DNA from: Pseudomonadota bacterium
Lineage (GTDB): Bacteria > Pseudomonadota > Gammaproteobacteria > Steroidobacterales > Steroidobacteraceae
Direction of reading: 5' to 3'
Length of the DNA: 64,000 nucleotides
Assembly: GCA_018241425.1 (NCBI GenBank)
Contig: JAFEDU010000006.1
Coordinates: 62,001-126,000, forward strand
Position 1 is the stretch's first letter, and each line of letters starts with the position of its first letter. Below, piece by piece: positions 26,570 to 35,028 of the stretch. Under the pieces are notes generated by a model. It was not told where the DNA came from and did no database searches. It saw only the letters and a list, made by a program, of their open reading frames with translations. The position numbers and the translations under genes are program-made.

Positions 26570-27123
26570 TCTACCGCATCATCGCCATCCTGGCGCTGGC
26601 GGCCCTCCTGATCGGGGTGGTGGTCCTCTCCGGCGGTGAGCGCCAGGGCGCCGCCCCGGTAACGGTCGAGGCCCCGAGCGATCCCGGGTACTCGGCGCGC
26701 AAGGCGCGCCTGGTCCAGACCGGCGCGGACGGCCAGCCGCTCTACACCCTCGATGCCGAGGAAGTGCAGCAGCAGCCGCAGACCAATGTCATCGACATGC
26801 AGACGGTGGCGCTGGGCTTCCGCGACGCCTCCGGGGACCAGTGGACCGCGCACGGCAACCACGGCGAGCTCGCGCAGAACAGCGGCATCATCAAGCTCGA
26901 CGGTGCGGTACGCGTGCTAGGCACGCTGCCGGGAACGCAGGAGCCGGCGCAGTTCCTGACGGAGCATCTCGCGTTCGATACCAACACCCAGGTGGTCGCG
27001 ACGCGCGACCCGGTGACGTTCGTCATGACCGGGCGCCGCCTGGAGGCACAGGGCCTGGTGGCCAACTTGAAGGAGCACCGGGTGCAGCTACAATCGGCGG
27101 TTCATGGTACGTACGGCCGCTAG
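26566..27123 (+). CDS. lptC: LPS export ABC transporter periplasmic protein LptC
   Basis: The single-span inner-membrane component that receives LPS from LptB2FG and passes it to LptA. The 185-residue protein has one N-terminal membrane helix (IIAILALAALLIGVVVL) and an OstA-like beta-jellyroll domain (GLVANLKEHRVQLQS at the C-terminal end). It overlaps kdsC by four bases and lptA by 20 bases, an unusually deep overlap suggesting tight coupling. Confidence 0.93.
   Translation: MIYRIIAILALAALLIGVVVLSGGERQGAAPVTVEAPSDPGYSARKARLVQTGADGQPLYTLDAEEVQQQPQTNVIDMQTVALGFRDASGDQWTAHGNHGELAQNSGIIKLDGAVRVLGTLPGTQEPAQFLTEHLAFDTNTQVVATRDPVTFVMTGRRLEAQGLVANLKEHRVQLQSAVHGTYGR
27067..27094 (+). promoter_or_regulatory. 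internal promoter for lptAB inside lptC
   Basis: TTGAAG at 27067-27072, a 16-base spacer and TACAAT at 27089-27094 lie in the last codons of lptC. Transcription would begin near 27101, only a few bases before the lptA ATG. An internal promoter ahead of lptAB is also known in E. coli, which supports the call. The hexamers are good but coincidence is possible. Confidence 0.45.
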
Positions 27124-27775
27124 GGTCCTCCCGCTCATCGCCGCGCTCGCGCTCGGGTCGGCGCGCATTGCCGCCGCCGAGGCCCCGGGCGCCGCCTTGC
27201 AGGCGTGCGGGCAGCCGATCAACCTCGACGCCGCCTCCTCCGAGGTGGACTACAAGACCAGCACCGTGGTCTTCAAGGACGTGGTGATCTCCCAGTGCGC
27301 GATGCGGGTCTCGGCCGACCGCGCGCGCTCCACGGGCCTCAACTTCGCCAACAGCACCTGGACTTTCGAGGGCAACGTCAAGATCGACGCCGAGGCGCGC
27401 GGCAACATCCGATCCGATTCAGCGGTGGTGGAATTCAGGGACAACCACATCGCGCGCGCCACCGTGACCGGCAAGCCCGCCGAGTTCCAGCAGCAGCGCG
27501 AGGGCGTGCTGGTTCACGGTCATGCGGAAGAAATCGTCTACGACGTCAACGAGCAGACCGTGCGCCTGTCGCGCGATGCCTGGCTGAGTGACGGGCAGGG
27601 CGAGATCAAAGGCGGACTACTGGTCTATAGCATCCGCGCCCAGACCATCAAGGCCGAGAGCGCGCCCGGCGATAGTGGCCCGATTCACATCCGCATCGAC
27701 CCGCATGCCCCGCCCAACCCGGGCGATGCGGGCAAGCGCCCGGATGGCAGCGCGCCGGTGACGCCCAAGCCATGA
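27104..27775 (+). CDS. lptA: LPS transport periplasmic bridge protein LptA
   Basis: Forms the periplasmic bridge that carries LPS to the outer membrane. The 223-residue protein has a signal peptide (LPLIAALALGSARIAAAEA) and the OstA domain (INLDAASSEVDYKTSTVVFK, ARGNIRSDSAVVEF, AEEIVYDVNEQTVRLSRDAW). The last 30 residues are Pro/Gly-rich and probably disordered. Its stop overlaps the lptB start by four bases. Confidence 0.94.
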   Translation: MVRTAARVLPLIAALALGSARIAAAEAPGAALQACGQPINLDAASSEVDYKTSTVVFKDVVISQCAMRVSADRARSTGLNFANSTWTFEGNVKIDAEARGNIRSDSAVVEFRDNHIARATVTGKPAEFQQQREGVLVHGHAEEIVYDVNEQTVRLSRDAWLSDGQGEIKGGLLVYSIRAQTIKAESAPGDSGPIHIRIDPHAPPNPGDAGKRPDGSAPVTPKP

Positions 27776-28497
27776 CGGTCCTCAAGGCGACGGGCCTGGA
27801 GAAGAGCTACAAGAAGCGCCAGGTGGTACGCAACCTGACGCTCGAGCTGGCAAACGGCGAAGTGGTGGGCCTCCTCGGCCCGAACGGCGCGGGCAAGACG
27901 ACCGCCTTCTACATGATCGTGGGCCTGGTGCCCTGCGATGCCGGGCGCATCCTGCTCGGGGACCAGGACCTGACGCTGCTGCCGATGCACCGGCGGGCAC
28001 AGATGGGCCTGGGCTACCTGCCGCAGGAGGCCTCGATCTTCCGCAAGCTCTCGGTCGAGGACAACATCAAGGCGATCCTGGAGACGCGCCCGGACATGGA
28101 CCGGGCCGCGCGCGAGAACCGGCTGGAGCAGTTGCTCGAGGAGCTGCGCATCGGCCACGTGCGCAAGAGCCTCGGGCTGTCCCTCTCCGGTGGTGAACGG
28201 CGCCGCGTGGAAATCGCGCGCGCACTGGCCGCCGAGCCCAGGTTCATGCTCCTCGACGAGCCCTTCGCGGGCGTCGATCCGCTCTCGGTGCTCGACATCC
28301 AGCGCATCATCCGCGAGCTCACGCAGCGCGGCATCGGCGTCCTGATCACTGACCATAATGTCCGCGAGACGCTCGGAGTCTGCGGACGCGCCTACATCGT
28401 CAATCAGGGTACTGTAATCGCCTCGGGGAGTGCGGAAGAAGTCCTTGCCAACCCCCAAGTCCGTGAGGTGTACTTGGGTCAGTCTTTCAAGCTCTGA
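27772..28497 (+). CDS. lptB: LPS export ABC transporter ATP-binding protein LptB
   Basis: The ATPase that powers LPS extraction with LptF and LptG, which are not in this window. The 241-residue protein has Walker A GPNGAGKTT, signature LSGGERRRVEIARAL, Walker B FMLLDEPFAGVDP and the switch His in ITDHNVRETL. The start overlaps lptA. A short hairpin encloses its stop codon. Confidence 0.97.
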   Translation: MTVLKATGLEKSYKKRQVVRNLTLELANGEVVGLLGPNGAGKTTAFYMIVGLVPCDAGRILLGDQDLTLLPMHRRAQMGLGYLPQEASIFRKLSVEDNIKAILETRPDMDRAARENRLEQLLEELRIGHVRKSLGLSLSGGERRRVEIARALAAEPRFMLLDEPFAGVDPLSVLDIQRIIRELTQRGIGVLITDHNVRETLGVCGRAYIVNQGTVIASGSAEEVLANPQVREVYLGQSFKL

Positions 28498-28504
28498 GAG
28501 CTTG
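28488..28504 (+). other. hairpin enclosing the lptB stop codon
   Basis: A perfect seven-base-pair inverted repeat, CAAGCTC at 28488-28494 and GAGCTTG at 28498-28504, with the TGA stop as the three-base loop. No T-run follows, so it is not a standard terminator. It could protect the lptB 3' end or modulate read-through into rpoN, 90 bases downstream. Confidence 0.5.
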
Positions 28505-28587
28505 GGAGCGAGACACCGAATACATTGTTTTTCAAGTAATTACGGAATGAAATTGGAGAGGCTGCGGCCAGCTCTTCGTCACTTGCC

Positions 28588-30018
28588 ATGCTGAAACCCT
28601 CCCTGCAGCTGAAGCTGGGTCAACAACTGACGATGACCCCGCAGCTGCAGCAAGCGATTCGCCTTCTGCAGCTGCCCGCCCTGGAGCTGCAGGCGCACAT
28701 CCGCGAGCTGCTCGAAACCAATGTGATGCTCGAGCCGCTGGAGGAGACCGAGGCCACCGGCACCTTCGAGTCCCTCGTCACCGCAGCCGAGCAGCCCCCG
28801 AAACCCAAGGAACCCGAGAGCACCGTCGAGGTACTGGACGAGGGCTGGGACAGCCGTGCAGGACCTGCGGAGAGTTCCTGGAGCGGCGACGACGACGAGC
28901 GCCAGCAGGACTACGCCGACGATTCCGGGCAGTCGCTGCAGGAGCACCTGCTGTGGCAGCTGGAACTGGCGAGCCTCGCGCCCCGGGAGCTCGCCATCGC
29001 GCGCGCCATCGTCGATGCCGTCAGCGACGACGGCTATCTCACCGAATCCCTGGACGAGATCGCCCAGACCCTGCTGCCCGAGATCGAGAGCACCGCCGAC
29101 GAGGTGGCGCAGGTGCTCACGCGCGTGCAGGCGCTCGACCCTCCGGGCGTCGGCGCACGCTCGGTGAGCGAGTGCATCGAGCTGCAGCTGCGGCAGCTCG
29201 ATCCCGCCACTCCCGGCTACGCCACCGCGCTGGAGATCGCCCGCCACCACCTGGAGCTGGTCGCCGAGCGCGAGCTGTCGCTGCTCAAGCGCGAGCTGCG
29301 CGCCACCGAGGAGGAGCTGGCCTGCGCGCTCGCGCTGGTGCGCTCCTGCCACCCGCGCCCGGGGGCGACCGTGAGCGCCGGCAGCGCCGAGTACGTGGTG
29401 CCCGATGTCTTCGTGCGCCGCACCGACCACGGCTGGGGCGTGGAACTTAACCCGGCCACCCTGCCGCGGGTGCGCTTGAACCAGGGCTACGCGAGCCTCA
29501 TCGGCCGCAACGCCAGCCACGCCACCATGCGCGCGCAGCTGCAGGAGGCCCGCTGGCTCCTGAAGAGCCTGGAGATCCGCCACGAGACCCTGATGAAGGT
29601 GGCGCGCTCGATCATCGAGCGGCAGACCGCGTTCCTCGAGCACGGCGAGGAGCACATGCGGCCGATGATCCTCAAGGACATCGCGGAAGCCGTGGCCATG
29701 CACGAGTCCACCATATCGCGCGTCACCTCCGGCAAGTACATGCACACCCCGCGCGGCGTGTTCGAGCTGCGCTTCTTCTTCTCCAGCCAGGTCGAAGGCG
29801 CCGACGGCTCGGGCACCTCCTCCACGGCGATCCGCGCCAAGATCAAGAAGCTGGTCAAGGACGAGGACCCGGAGAGTCCCTTGAGCGACGGCCGCATTGC
29901 CGAGCTGCTCTCCGGCGAGGGCATCCCGGTGGCACGGCGCACGGTCGCCAAGTACCGCGAGGCCATGGGCATCGTGGCCTCCAACGAGCGCCGCCGCGCG
30001 GGAATGAAGCCCATGTAA
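28588..30018 (+). CDS. rpoN: RNA polymerase sigma-54 factor
   Basis: The alternative sigma factor for -24/-12 promoters. The 476-residue protein has the Gln/Leu-rich activator-responsive region I (LKPSLQLKLGQQLTMTPQLQ), an acidic region II, the core-binding domain, a helix-turn-helix segment (AVAMHESTISRVTSGKYM) and the C-terminal RpoN box (ARRTVAKYRE). The 90-base gap before it includes an AT-rich patch at about 28520-28555 that may hold a separate promoter, though I cannot assign hexamers with confidence. Confidence 0.97.
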   Translation: MLKPSLQLKLGQQLTMTPQLQQAIRLLQLPALELQAHIRELLETNVMLEPLEETEATGTFESLVTAAEQPPKPKEPESTVEVLDEGWDSRAGPAESSWSGDDDERQQDYADDSGQSLQEHLLWQLELASLAPRELAIARAIVDAVSDDGYLTESLDEIAQTLLPEIESTADEVAQVLTRVQALDPPGVGARSVSECIELQLRQLDPATPGYATALEIARHHLELVAERELSLLKRELRATEEELACALALVRSCHPRPGATVSAGSAEYVVPDVFVRRTDHGWGVELNPATLPRVRLNQGYASLIGRNASHATMRAQLQEARWLLKSLEIRHETLMKVARSIIERQTAFLEHGEEHMRPMILKDIAEAVAMHESTISRVTSGKYMHTPRGVFELRFFFSSQVEGADGSGTSSTAIRAKIKKLVKDEDPESPLSDGRIAELLSGEGIPVARRTVAKYREAMGIVASNERRRAGMKPM

Positions 30019-30070
30019 CCCGACGCACGCAAAAAATTGGAAGTACGTAAACAACGAACAGGAGACGGCC

Positions 30071-30388
30071 ATGCAGCTAAACGTCACCGGCCACCATGTC
30101 GAGGTCACCGACTCACTCCGCGGCTACGTGGAGAAGAAGTTCGAGCGCATCGGCAGACACTTTGAACAAGTGATCGACATGCACTGTGTGCTGACGGTCG
30201 AGAAGCTGCGCCAGAAGGCCGAAGTCACCCTGCACGTGAGCGGCAGCGCCATCCACGCGGACGCCACCGAAGAGAACATGTACGCCGCCATCGACCTGCT
30301 CGCCGACAAGATCGACCGCTGCCTCATGAAGCACAAGGAAAAGCGCATCGCCAACCGCACCAGCGCGCCCAAGGCGCGCAAGACCTAG
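30071..30388 (+). CDS. hpf: ribosome hibernation promoting factor, short form
   Basis: Binds the 30S decoding region and helps form inactive 100S ribosomes in stationary phase. At 105 residues it is the short form lacking the dimerising C-terminal domain. It begins MQLNVTGHHVEVTDSLRGYV and keeps the basic helix regions (KKFERIGRHF, HKEKRIANR). AGGAG at 30060-30064 is six bases before the ATG. It follows rpoN directly, the usual place. Confidence 0.95.
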   Translation: MQLNVTGHHVEVTDSLRGYVEKKFERIGRHFEQVIDMHCVLTVEKLRQKAEVTLHVSGSAIHADATEENMYAAIDLLADKIDRCLMKHKEKRIANRTSAPKARKT

Positions 30389-30438
30389 GGGCGCGGGGCG
30401 CAACTTGCAACGGCAGCCCCTGGGGATACCATCCAGTC

Positions 30439-31347
30439 GTGCGCATCATCGTCCTCAGCGGGCTGTCCGGTTCCGGCAAGAGCGTGGCCCTGCACATGCT
30501 CGAGGACTTCGGCTACTACTGCATCGATAACATCCCGGCGGCGCTGCTTAAGCCCTTCGTGTCATACACGGTGCGCAGCCCCGAGCCGCGCTACGAGCGC
30601 ACCGCCATCGGGCTGGACGCGCGCAACACGGCTGCCGAGGTTGCCAGCGTCCCGCGCCTGATCGACGAGTTGAAGCGCAGCGGCCTGCAGTGCGAGGTGC
30701 TGTTCCTCACGGCCTCCGACGACGAGCTGCTGCGGCGCTACCAGGAGACCCACCGCAAGCACCCCATGGCGCGCAGCGACGTCGGCCTGCGCGAGGCGAT
30801 CGCCATGGAGCGCGAGGTGCTCGAACCTATCGCCGCGATCGCGGACCTCCTGATCGACACGACCCGGCTCTCGGTGCACGGGCTGCGGGACCTCATCAAC
30901 CGGCGCGTCGAGCAGCGCGCGGCCGGCAGGCTGTCCATCACCTTCGAGTCCTTCGGCTTCAAGCGCGGCATCCCCGGCGATGCCGATTTCGTCTTCGACG
31001 CCCGCGCGCTGCCCAACCCGTACTGGGAGCCCGGCCTGCGCAACCTCAACGGCCGCGACCCCGAGGTGATGCGCTTCATGGAGACCCATACGCACGTCGC
31101 CAGGCTCATCGAGGACATCGCGCAGTTCGTGCGCAACCGGATCCCCGAGTACCAGGCCGGCAACCGCGGTTACCTCACCGTGGCGGTCGGGTGCACCGGC
31201 GGCCAGCACCGCTCGGTGTACATCGTCGACCGCCTGGTCGAACAGTTCGCGCGGGAATTCGAGGACGTGACCGCCCGCCACAGCAGCCTGAGTGGCAGCC
31301 CCCTGCTGCCGGCGGGCACGCGCCGGCCCGACAGCCAGATCGCCTAG
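30439..31347 (+). CDS. rapZ: RNase adapter protein RapZ (P-loop ATPase)
   Basis: In E. coli RapZ controls glucosamine-6-phosphate synthase by guiding RNase E to the small RNA GlmZ. The 302-residue protein has Walker A GLSGSGKS at residues 8-15, a Walker B-like DLLIDTT segment, and the conserved C-terminal domain (FKRGIPGDADFVFD, NPYWEPGLR, VGCTGGQHRSVYIV). The start is GTG at 30439. It follows hpf with 50 bases between; the ptsN gene that often lies between them is absent. The 3' end overlaps the convergent JmjC gene by four bases. Confidence 0.95.
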   Translation: MRIIVLSGLSGSGKSVALHMLEDFGYYCIDNIPAALLKPFVSYTVRSPEPRYERTAIGLDARNTAAEVASVPRLIDELKRSGLQCEVLFLTASDDELLRRYQETHRKHPMARSDVGLREAIAMEREVLEPIAAIADLLIDTTRLSVHGLRDLINRRVEQRAAGRLSITFESFGFKRGIPGDADFVFDARALPNPYWEPGLRNLNGRDPEVMRFMETHTHVARLIEDIAQFVRNRIPEYQAGNRGYLTVAVGCTGGQHRSVYIVDRLVEQFAREFEDVTARHSSLSGSPLLPAGTRRPDSQIA

Positions 31348-32528
31348 CGGGCCTTCAGGAACCCGATTTCGAGCAGGCGGGCGGCGAGCGAGAGCCGTAC
31401 GTCATCGCCCACCGCGCCCGGGATGTCGCGCACCCGGAAGCGCTTCGTGTTCACCATGAACACCACGCTCTCCTCGGCCCCGCGGTGGATGTACAGGTGG
31501 CCGCCCGGGTAGCTGAGGTCGATCTTCTCGGCATTGGCCGTGAGGTGGCAGAAGGCCACATCCGCCTGCTCCAGCTCCGAGTCGAGGCCGAGGTTCGTGC
31601 CGGCCATACCCCGGGGCAGCATCGGCATGGCGGCCACCGCCCGCGCCGAGCGGCGTTGCAGGGCCGACACCAGGAACCCCGGGGTGCGGCAGGCTGCCCG
31701 CAGCTGCTCGGCGGCCTCGATTGCCGCCGGCATCAGCCGCTCCTCGGCATTGGCGCGCATGAGGAATCCAAGCCGGGCGCCGATGCTCGCGCGCAGCCCG
31801 GGCTGGGCGTCCGAGAGGTGGTCCAGGCAGGCGAGCAGCAGCTCGCGCACGGTGAGCGGCGTGAACCCGATCGCGACGTGCACGGAGGCGGTGTCGGAGT
31901 CGACGGTGTGCAGCGTACCGCGTGGCAGGTACATCATGTCGCCGGGCTTGAGGTCGAGCACGTGATGTGCCCCGAGCTCGAGAGTCTCCTTCGACGGGAT
32001 GCCCTTCCACTCGTTCGGAAGCTCCGACGGACGCTGCGTCACGTACCAGCGCTTCGCGCCCCTGAGCTGCACTACCAGGAGGTCGTGATCGTCGAAGTGG
32101 ACGGGAGCGCGCATGCCGCCGCGGCTCCAGAAGGCCGAGGTCGTGACCGGCTGCTGCAGCAGGATCTCCAGCGCGCGCGCCAGCTGCTCGAGCGGCGGGG
32201 ATACACTGCGCAGTTCCGGGAAGCGCACCGAGTAGTTACGGGCGTGAAAGGCGGCAATGCGCTCGCGAAAGCTCTCGGGATCGGTGATGCCGTCAAGGGA
32301 TGGCACCGGCCCGGTCGGATTCGCGGAGTGATAGCTCAGCTTTGGTGCGAGTCCATACGCATTGGATAGCAGGCGCTCTGGATCGTCCCCGAGTAAGCGC
32401 ATCCGAGCGGGGCTCGCATTGCCGGGCAGCACGCGGAAAGCACCCTGCAGCACCGGCTCCAGGAACTCATCCAGGGTGGCTGGCGCAAGGAACTCGATCC
32501 ATGCCTGGCGGGCATCCTCAAACAGCAT
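31344..32528 (-). CDS. JmjC/cupin-domain oxygenase-like protein
   Basis: A 394-residue protein with a JmjC-type cupin domain like the ribosomal-protein hydroxylases (RoxA/YcfD) and related 2-oxoglutarate oxygenases. The iron-binding HxD is HFDDHDLLVVQ and the distal His lies in YLPRGTLHTV. A C-terminal winged-helix-like region follows (GHLYIHRGAEESVVFMVN). The 5' third is less GC-rich (35 of 60 bases on 32341-32400) than the 3' part (43 of 60 on 31741-31800). It is last in a minus-strand run beginning with the MoxR gene. The substrate is unknown; ribosomal protein hydroxylation is only one option. Confidence 0.8.
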   Translation of the reverse strand: MLFEDARQAWIEFLAPATLDEFLEPVLQGAFRVLPGNASPARMRLLGDDPERLLSNAYGLAPKLSYHSANPTGPVPSLDGITDPESFRERIAAFHARNYSVRFPELRSVSPPLEQLARALEILLQQPVTTSAFWSRGGMRAPVHFDDHDLLVVQLRGAKRWYVTQRPSELPNEWKGIPSKETLELGAHHVLDLKPGDMMYLPRGTLHTVDSDTASVHVAIGFTPLTVRELLLACLDHLSDAQPGLRASIGARLGFLMRANAEERLMPAAIEAAEQLRAACRTPGFLVSALQRRSARAVAAMPMLPRGMAGTNLGLDSELEQADVAFCHLTANAEKIDLSYPGGHLYIHRGAEESVVFMVNTKRFRVRDIPGAVGDDVRLSLAARLLEIGFLKAR

Positions 32529-32543
32529 CGGTGTAAACCTGAA

Positions 32544-32984
32544 TCATGGGCCGAAGAGCCCGCGCTGCGGATGGATCCGGACGACGGTGGCGTCGGGGAA
32601 CTGGTCTTTGGCCAGCTGCATGATCCGGGCGGCGCGATCTACATTCACAGGATCAGACGGTACGCCGTTGCCGCGCAGCTTGAGCGTGGGCTCCATTATC
32701 CAGATAACCACCCGGCGCGCCTTGTCGTCGGTGCTGATGACAACGGATAACTGCGGCGCGGCGCCCTCGAGGTCGGCCCTGCACTCGCCGTCTGCCGTGT
32801 GACGAAAGACCGTCTTCAGGGAGAGACTTTCCAGGCGCCGCGCGAGATCCATGCATACGGAGATTCCCGGCACCTCCGACAGCTCCAGAGCGTAGTGGAT
32901 GCCAGGGGCGTCTCCGAACGAGCAGGAAATAACGGCCGCCGCAGCAGACCCGACAACGAGCTTCCGAATGTCCGGCAAACGCAC
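32544..32984 (-). CDS. small putative lipoprotein of unknown function
   Basis: A 146-residue protein from the GTG at 32984, which shares one base with the stop of the upstream ankyrin gene (TAGTG), the reason for choosing this start. The N-terminus is basic then hydrophobic and ends in AAVISC, a possible though non-ideal lipobox. The mature part has four further short Cys/hydrophobic segments and ends GLFGP. I recognise no family. Base composition is lower in GC than the surrounding genes. Confidence 0.6.
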   Translation of the reverse strand: MRLPDIRKLVVGSAAAAVISCSFGDAPGIHYALELSEVPGISVCMDLARRLESLSLKTVFRHTADGECRADLEGAAPQLSVVISTDDKARRVVIWIMEPTLKLRGNGVPSDPVNVDRAARIMQLAKDQFPDATVVRIHPQRGLFGP

Positions 32985-33742
32985 TAAAGCCCACTCTCGG
33001 TGTCGAGCCCTCTCGATCTCAATAGCTCGATCACCTTTGATCGCCACTCACCCTGAGCGTCCGTCGGGATTGGCATCCTCCGGATGAACGTCAAGACAGT
33101 AGACCCTTTGCGATTCAGCTTGATGGTGGGATCCGCCCCCTGCTCCAGCATTTCGTAGGCGAGATCAAAACGATTCGCGGTGATCGCGGAGGCCAAAGGA
33201 GTAAAGCCCAGGATATCCTGGCCGTTGAGTTGCGCCCCCATTGATATCAACAACCTCGCGTTCTCCGTGCGCAGGCTGGTGATTGCGGCACAGACGGGAG
33301 GGTAGTGGCCTTGGCCGTTCGGGAGATTTATGTCGGCGCCATGCCGGGCCAGGGTCTCCAGGAACCAGGGATCCTTAAGACGGGTCGCGATCTCAATGGC
33401 CGAAGCGCCTCGAAGGATATCAGGAAGGTTCGGGTCCTCCTCCGACTGGAACTGGAGATTGGGATCCGCTCCATGTGCGAGCAGGAACTCAACGGCAGGC
33501 CGGGACTGCTCGGTGACCGCCCACATCAGGAATGTCGCGCCGTAACGGCCGCGCATATTGACGTCAAGGCCGCCTGCGACCGCGGATTTCAGCGGGCCGA
33601 CATCGCCGGAAGGGATCGCTCTCGCAACGCTGGCAGCAGGCTCATTGGGAAATAATGCCCGGACGCCATCAGCGCCCGATTTGCATGCGTTCAGCCCAGA
33701 CAGAGCCAAAGCCCCGGCCACGACCCATGATACGTAGCGCAT
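32984..33742 (-). CDS. ankyrin-repeat lipoprotein
   Basis: A 252-residue protein with a lipoprotein signal (VVAGALALSGLNAC, cleavage before Cys20). It contains about four ankyrin repeats: TFLMWAVTEQSRPAVEFLLAHGADPN split over two motifs, ASAIEIATRL, and GFTPLASAITANRFDLAYEM. Ankyrin lipoproteins usually act as periplasmic protein-binding or immunity-like partners. It is coupled to the small lipoprotein-like gene that follows. GC content is clearly lower than in the neighbours (33 of 60 bases on 33001-33060 against 42 of 60 on 34861-34920), suggesting separate acquisition. Confidence 0.8.
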   Translation of the reverse strand: MRYVSWVVAGALALSGLNACKSGADGVRALFPNEPAASVARAIPSGDVGPLKSAVAGGLDVNMRGRYGATFLMWAVTEQSRPAVEFLLAHGADPNLQFQSEEDPNLPDILRGASAIEIATRLKDPWFLETLARHGADINLPNGQGHYPPVCAAITSLRTENARLLISMGAQLNGQDILGFTPLASAITANRFDLAYEMLEQGADPTIKLNRKGSTVLTFIRRMPIPTDAQGEWRSKVIELLRSRGLDTESGL

Positions 33743-33803
33743 ATGCGGTTGAAATCGTATCGCAACGCTGCCCCGAATTGCGCTGGCAGTCGAGTTTTTC
33801 CGG

Positions 33804-35006
33804 TCAGGTCGCCTGCGCGACGCCGGGCGCGGTCATGACCTGCGGCAGCTTCTCCCCACTCATGAACGCCGTGAGCGCCACGCGTGCCTGCATGGCATCG
33901 CGATAACCCAACTCGATCAGGGCGCGCGTGTAGGGCGCCTCGAACATGAGGTAACTCGCCAGCTGCGAGCTGGAGCCTTCGCGCCCGGCGATGACGCGCA
34001 GCAACGCACGCAGTCCCCCGGGCATGGCGGAAACGTGCCGCGCTGCGATCTCCCGCGGATCGACGCTCGGGGCGAGCATCAGGGTCTCGACGCTGCGCTC
34101 CCCGTGCGCGGCCTGCGGCGCACTGCGGACCAGCTCATTGATGCGCTCGAGCTGCTCGAGGTCACCGTAGATCTGGTCGGTGAACAGCGTGTCGAGCATG
34201 TAGCCGAAGATCTCCCCGGGCGAGGGCATCAGCACGTTGGCACGGCTGACGTTGACGCCCGCGGCGCGGCGGGCACGCACGCCGACGATCAGCAGCCGGT
34301 CCGCGCCCAGGTGGATGGCGGGACTCAAGGGGTGCAGCTGGCGCATGGCGCCGTCGCCGAAGTAGTCATCCCCGAGCTTGATGGGCGGGAACAGGAGCGG
34401 GATGGCGGCACTCGCCATCAGGTGGTCGAGGCTGAAGTCGGTGCGGCGGCCCATGCGCTGCACCCGCGACCAGTCGCGCAGCGAATCGATGCCGTCGTAG
34501 AAGGCGACCGAGTGGCCGCCGCTGTAGCTGGTCGAGCACAGGGCAAAGGCGCGCAGGTGCCCGCGCGCGATGCTGCGGCGGATGCCGCTGCAGTCGACGT
34601 GCACGCCCAGGAGCTCCCGCAACGGGCTGTTATCGAGCATCGAGCGCGGCGGGGAGAGCACCAGTCCGCCCGAGACCAGGGACAGCACCCAGTGGGCGCC
34701 CGCCCGCAGCATGTGGGGCGTGTCGACGTGGAACACCTGCCCGGAGCGGAAGTTCGCCCACACCCGCTCCAGACCCGCCACCGCGCGGCGCCACTGGTGG
34801 GCCTCGGCCGCCAGCACGCTCGCGGCGACCGCGCCCGCGGAGGTGCCGACGATGACCTGGAAGGGGTTGCGCGAGCGCGGCAGGAACTCCGCGAGCGCCA
34901 GCAGGACGCCGACCTGATAGGCCGAGCGCGCTCCGCCGCCGGTCAGTACCAGACCAACCGTCGGTCTCAATCCCGGTCGTACGGCGGATTCGCTGAGGCC
35001 ATCCAT
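33804..35006 (-). CDS. patatin-like phospholipase
   Basis: A 400-residue serine lipid hydrolase of the patatin/RssA family. The oxyanion-hole motif GGGARSAYQVG, the nucleophile elbow GTSAGA and the catalytic Asp in DGAMRQ form the Ser-Asp dyad. There is no signal peptide, so it should be cytoplasmic or peripheral. It lies 22 bases downstream of the VWA gene, in the same minus-strand run. Confidence 0.9.
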   Translation of the reverse strand: MDGLSESAVRPGLRPTVGLVLTGGGARSAYQVGVLLALAEFLPRSRNPFQVIVGTSAGAVAASVLAAEAHQWRRAVAGLERVWANFRSGQVFHVDTPHMLRAGAHWVLSLVSGGLVLSPPRSMLDNSPLRELLGVHVDCSGIRRSIARGHLRAFALCSTSYSGGHSVAFYDGIDSLRDWSRVQRMGRRTDFSLDHLMASAAIPLLFPPIKLGDDYFGDGAMRQLHPLSPAIHLGADRLLIVGVRARRAAGVNVSRANVLMPSPGEIFGYMLDTLFTDQIYGDLEQLERINELVRSAPQAAHGERSVETLMLAPSVDPREIAARHVSAMPGGLRALLRVIAGREGSSSQLASYLMFEAPYTRALIELGYRDAMQARVALTAFMSGEKLPQVMTAPGVAQAT

Positions 35007-35028
35007 AGGTGCAAACGTCCGCCTGCAA

